Under the pieces are notes generated by a model. That model made no database searches. It had not been told where the DNA came from and saw only the letters and a list, made by a program, of their open reading frames with translations. Shown piece after piece: positions 60,662 through 64,000 of a stretch of 64,000 nt of DNA. The number at the start of each line of letters is the position of its first letter. Position 1 is the stretch's first letter. Origin of the DNA: Streptacidiphilus jiangxiensis (GTDB taxonomy: Bacteria > Actinomycetota > Actinomycetes > Streptomycetales > Streptomycetaceae); contig NZ_FOAZ01000030.1 in assembly GCF_900109465.1 (NCBI RefSeq), forward strand, positions 1 through 64,000, written 5' to 3'. Made by a program: the position numbers and the translations under genes.

Positions 60662-60950
60662 CCCGTCGTCAACTGGCCACGTCCGATTCCTCCGCATATC
60701 GCATACTTGCTCGAATGCCCGACCATCGAGTGAAGGTTGTGTGAACGCTCCGGAGTCGGTCGGACGTAGCCGAACGACGACAGACCTCATGGTGGTGGAC
60801 GCTGTATCGCAGGTGAGGGGTTCCCTCGGGTCACAATCGTCCGACGGCCCTCACCGCACCCCACGACAACCCGTTAGTGTGGTCCGCCAGCGGTGCGCCT
60901 GACGCGCGCACGCGTCGTGCCGATCAGCGAACCGGGGTCCGTCACAAGCG

Positions 60951-63900
60951 ATGTCTGCCTACACCCATCAGCCCCAGGGGCACCCGGGCGCCGGGCGCCC
61001 TCCGGCGTACCCCCGGCACCTGGTCACCGCCGTCGTCGTCGCGCACGACGGGGCCCGCTGGCTGCCGCAGACCCTGCGCGGCCTGCTCGAACAGGACCGG
61101 CCCGTGCAGCGCGTGGTCGCCGCCGACACCGGCTCGACCGACAACACCCCGCGCCTGCTCGCCGACGCGCTCGGCCAGGACAACGTCCTCCAGTACGGGC
61201 GGCGCACCGGCTTCGGCACCGCCGTCAACGAGAGCGTGCGGGGCCTCGCCCCGCTCTACGCCGAGAACCTTCCCTACGCCATCCCGAACGGCTACGACCC
61301 GCTCGACCCGGACGAGGACGGCCACGACCAGTTCGGTGACCCCCTCGGCCACCACGACGAGCTCGCCGCCGAGCAGATGCGCGGCAGCGGCCGCCACACC
61401 GAGCCCGTCGAGTGGCTCTGGCTGCTCCACGACGACTGCGAGCCCGCGCCCGACGCGCTGCGCAAGCTGCTCCAGGTCGCTGAGTCCACGCCCACCGCCG
61501 CCGTCATCGGCCCCAAGATCCGCTCCTGGTACGACCGGCGCCAGCTGCTCGAGGTCGGCGTCAGCATCGCCCACTCCGGCCGCCGTTGGACCGGCCTGGA
61601 CCGCCGCGAGCAGGACCAGGGCCAGCGCGACCAGGTCCGCCCCGTCCTCTCCGTCTCCAGCGCCGGCATGCTGATCCGCCGCGACGTCTTCGAGCAGCTC
61701 GGCGGCTTCGACAAGCAACTGCCGCTGATGCGCGACGACGTCGACCTGTGCTGGCGCGTCGCCGCCGCCGGGCACCGCGCCGTCGTCGCCCCGGACGCCG
61801 TCGTCCGTCACGCGGAGGCCGCCAGCCGCGAGCGCCGCCCCATCGACTGTGCCCGCCCGGACCGCCCGCACCGCGTCGACAAGGCCGGCGGCGTCTACAC
61901 GCTGCTCGCCAACGCCCGCGGCTCCCGGCTGCCCTACCTGCTGCTGCGCATCCACATCAGCACGCTGCTGCGCGCCCTCGGCTATCTGCTGGCCAAGACC
62001 CCCGGCCTCGCCATGGACGAGATCGGCGGCCTGGGCCACGTCATGCTGCGCTTCGGCTCGTTGCTCGCCGGCCGTGCCCGACGCCGGCGCACCCGGACCG
62101 GCGACGCCCTCGACGACCGCACGCTCTTCCCCGCGCTCGGCGCCACCACCCGCGCCGCCGTGGAGAACCTGATCGCCGAGTTCGGCGGCGGCCGGGCCAA
62201 CGAGGCCTTCTCCTCCCGCCACGGATCCGTCGAGTCCGGTCCCGTCGACGACGACAACGACATCCTGGAGATCGAGCAGTTCGCGATGCTCAAGCGCATC
62301 GCCCGCAAGCCGGCGCCGGTGCTCTTCGCCGGCCTGCTCGTGATCACCCTTGTCGCCTGTCGCTCGCTGCTCGGCAGCGGCGCCGTCTACGGCGGTGCGC
62401 TGCTGCCCACCCCCGGCGGCGCCACCGACCTGTGGCAGCAGTACGCGGCCGGCTGGCAGACCGTCGGCGTCGGCGCCGCCGGCAGCTCCCCGCCCTACCT
62501 CGGCGTGCTCGCCGTGCTGTCGAGCATCACCTTCGGCAACCCCGGCCTCGCGCTCTCGCTCCTGCTGCTGCTCAGCGTGCCGCTGGCCGGTGTCTCCGCC
62601 TATCTCGTCTCCCGGCCGCTGATCGACTCGCGCCTGGTGCGCGCCTGGGCCAGTGCCACCTACGCGCTGCTGCCCGCCGCGACGGGCGCCATCGCCCAGG
62701 GGCGCGTCGGGACGGCCGTCCTGGCCGTGCTGCTGCCGCCGCTGGCCCGTGCCGCCGCCGTCGCCTTCGGTCTCGGCATCCGCCGCGAGACGGCCGCCCG
62801 TGGCGGCCGCCCCGGCTGGCGCAGTGCCTGGGTCGCCGCGTTCACGCTGACGCTGTCCACGGCCTTCGTCCCGCTCGCCTGGCTGCTCGGCGTGCTGCTG
62901 GCCGCCGTCGCGCTGGGTGGCGCGTTCCTGCGCGGCGGCGCCTTCGGGCAGGGTGTCGGCGCGCTGCGCGGCCTCGCCCCGCGCGTCGCCGTCATGCTCG
63001 GCACGCCGCTGCTGGTGCTCGCGCCCTGGTCGCTGGACCTGCTGCTGCACCCGGGCCGGTTCCTGCTGGAGGCCGGTATCCCCGGCCTCGTCGGCTCGCC
63101 CGCGACCCCGGTCGACCTGCTCACCCTCGACCCCGGCGGCAAGGGCGCCGTGCCGGGCCTGCTCGTCGTCGGTGTGCCGCTGGCCGCCCTCGCCGCGCTG
63201 CTGCGCGCCGACCGGCGCCGTGCCGTGCTCGCCGCCTGGGGCGCCGCCGCGGTCGGCCTCGTCGGCACCGTCGTGGTCGCCGGCAGCACCGTCGTCGCCG
63301 CCAGTGGCCAGACGCCGGTGCCGGTCTGGGGCGGCCCGGCCACCCTCATCGCCGGTGTGGCGCTGCTCTCCGCCGCCGCCATCGGCGCCGACCACGCCCG
63401 CGAGCGCGTGGCCGCCATCAACTTCGGCTGGCGTCAGCCCGTCGCCGCGCTCGTGCTGTTCGCCGCCGCGCTCGCGCCGGTCGGCGCGGCTGGCTGGTGG
63501 CTGCTGCGCGGCGCGGCCGGACCGATCCAGCGCGGCGACGGCACGCTCGTCCCCGCCTTCATCGCGCAGCAGGCGCAGGGCGGCTCCCAGATCCGCACGC
63601 TGGTGCTGCGCACCGGCGACCAGGGCCAGGTGGTCTCCTACAGCCTGGTGCGCGGCTCCGGCCCGACCGTCGGCAGCACCGAGGGTGCGGCCGTGGACAG
63701 CCCCTCGCCGCAGCTCGCCCAGCTCGTCGGTGACCTCGCCGCAGGCTCAGGCGGCGACCAGGCCGCCCAGCTGGCGGACTTCGGCATCCAGTACGTCGAG
63801 GTGCTCGCCCCGGTCGACGCCGACCTCGCCGCGACCCTCAACGCCACCGCCGGCCTCGCCCGGCTCAGCCAGCAGCAGTCCGACAGCCTCTGGCGGCTCC

Positions 63901-64000
63901 AGGAGAACACCGCCCGCGTGCTGATCCGCAGCACCGGAAACCCCGACGTCACCGTGGACTCCGGTCCGGTCGACGTCAGCTCCACCATCCCGGCCGGTCC
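60951..64000 (+). CDS. Large membrane-bound family 2 glycosyltransferase, 3' end beyond window
   Basis: A frame open from ATG 60951 through the last base (over 1016 residues). The N-terminal GT2 domain (about 18-300) shows VTAVVVAHDGARWLPQTLRGLLEQDRP, VAADTGSTDNTPRLL, the DxD-type site LLHDDCEPAPDALRKLL, and MRDDVDLCWRVAAAGH. From about residue 445 onward the sequence has many hydrophobic helices (PVLFAGLLVITLVAC, LALSLLLLLSVPLAGVSAYLV, VAVMLGTPLLVLAPWSLDLLL) and soluble loops. It is probably an envelope glycan polymerase or transferase using a lipid-linked acceptor; the precise reaction is unknown. It lies 289 bp after whiB, a gap with no other gene seen. Confidence 0.9.
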   Translation, partial: MSAYTHQPQGHPGAGRPPAYPRHLVTAVVVAHDGARWLPQTLRGLLEQDRPVQRVVAADTGSTDNTPRLLADALGQDNVLQYGRRTGFGTAVNESVRGLAPLYAENLPYAIPNGYDPLDPDEDGHDQFGDPLGHHDELAAEQMRGSGRHTEPVEWLWLLHDDCEPAPDALRKLLQVAESTPTAAVIGPKIRSWYDRRQLLEVGVSIAHSGRRWTGLDRREQDQGQRDQVRPVLSVSSAGMLIRRDVFEQLGGFDKQLPLMRDDVDLCWRVAAAGHRAVVAPDAVVRHAEAASRERRPIDCARPDRPHRVDKAGGVYTLLANARGSRLPYLLLRIHISTLLRALGYLLAKTPGLAMDEIGGLGHVMLRFGSLLAGRARRRRTRTGDALDDRTLFPALGATTRAAVENLIAEFGGGRANEAFSSRHGSVESGPVDDDNDILEIEQFAMLKRIARKPAPVLFAGLLVITLVACRSLLGSGAVYGGALLPTPGGATDLWQQYAAGWQTVGVGAAGSSPPYLGVLAVLSSITFGNPGLALSLLLLLSVPLAGVSAYLVSRPLIDSRLVRAWASATYALLPAATGAIAQGRVGTAVLAVLLPPLARAAAVAFGLGIRRETAARGGRPGWRSAWVAAFTLTLSTAFVPLAWLLGVLLAAVALGGAFLRGGAFGQGVGALRGLAPRVAVMLGTPLLVLAPWSLDLLLHPGRFLLEAGIPGLVGSPATPVDLLTLDPGGKGAVPGLLVVGVPLAALAALLRADRRRAVLAAWGAAAVGLVGTVVVAGSTVVAASGQTPVPVWGGPATLIAGVALLSAAAIGADHARERVAAINFGWRQPVAALVLFAAALAPVGAAGWWLLRGAAGPIQRGDGTLVPAFIAQQAQGGSQIRTLVLRTGDQGQVVSYSLVRGSGPTVGSTEGAAVDSPSPQLAQLVGDLAAGSGGDQAAQLADFGIQYVEVLAPVDADLAATLNATAGLARLSQQQSDSLWRLQENTARVLIRSTGNPDVTVDSGPVDVSSTIPAG

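Noticed and set aside
60951..64000. Whether the long glycosyltransferase frame is interrupted
   Set aside because: Reading from ATG 60951 the frame stays open to the window end with continuous domain logic; short alternative frames across it are shadows.

Overview
This 64 kb window is high-GC actinobacterial chromosome, almost certainly from the family Streptomycetaceae (Streptomyces, Streptacidiphilus or a close relative). The support is third-codon GC bias throughout, frequent GTG starts, ATGA/GTGA stop-start overlaps, a developmental whiB gene, an iron box of the DmdR type, and six copies of a long imperfect palindromic intergenic repeat of the kind scattered through Streptomyces genomes. 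No rRNA, tRNA, CRISPR array, transposase or prophage was seen.

Layout. 1-4268: histidine utilisation genes (end of hutU, an M20 amidohydrolase, hutF, hutI). 4415-10553: five consecutive same-strand genes for secreted or surface proteins: an LPQTG protein, a WxL-like protein, a DUF916-like membrane-anchored protein, a neocarzinostatin-like membrane protein and a two-domain LANTG protein. The combination resembles the Csc/WxL cell-surface complexes of Firmicutes and is the most interesting system in the window. 10618-16522: two tandem POT peptide transporters, an OmpR-type two-component pair and a GtrA-like membrane protein. 16769-23276: purK-purE, an M19 dipeptidase, a YtcJ-like amidohydrolase and an unusual DUF4429 x2 / coiled-coil / Mrr nuclease. 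23320-30907: CoA-binding protein, UDP-glucose dehydrogenase, NCS2 permease, SnoaL-like protein and quinone oxidoreductase opposite a LysR regulator, LtrA-like protein, SMR transporter.

31065-37052: HAD phosphatase, then a four-gene ABC importer (lipoprotein, two permeases, ATPase) divergent from a GntR/UTRA regulator. 37134-39197: TetR plus DUF4865 gene pair with a clear operator, then a ZIP metal transporter preceded by an iron box. 39277-46620: cell-envelope block with three LytR-CpsA-Psr (LCP) proteins, a LytR_C protein, a GT2 glycosyltransferase and a TIGR03089 protein. 46703-50118: AlkA-type glycosylase and the coenzyme F420 genes fbiB-fbiA. 50209-57895: Zn-ribbon-bearing epimerase, DUF985 cupin, Uma2 protein, a second two-component pair, a GT2-DUF2064 fusion, a methyltransferase, a WrbA-like flavoprotein and an HxlR regulator. 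57970-64000: a polyprenol-type glycosyltransferase, a cysteine dioxygenase preceded by a tiny poly-cysteine leader ORF, whiB, and a very large membrane glycosyltransferase running off the end.

The order LCP - TIGR03089 - fbiA/fbiB - whiB matches the whiB2-fbiAB-Rv3267-Rv3268 neighbourhood of mycobacteria, so the right third of the window is conserved core chromosome. Accessory signals are concentrated in the surface-protein cluster, the Mrr-like gene and the repeat-adjacent gene ends. Several regulators lie next to clean palindromes that are probably their own operators.
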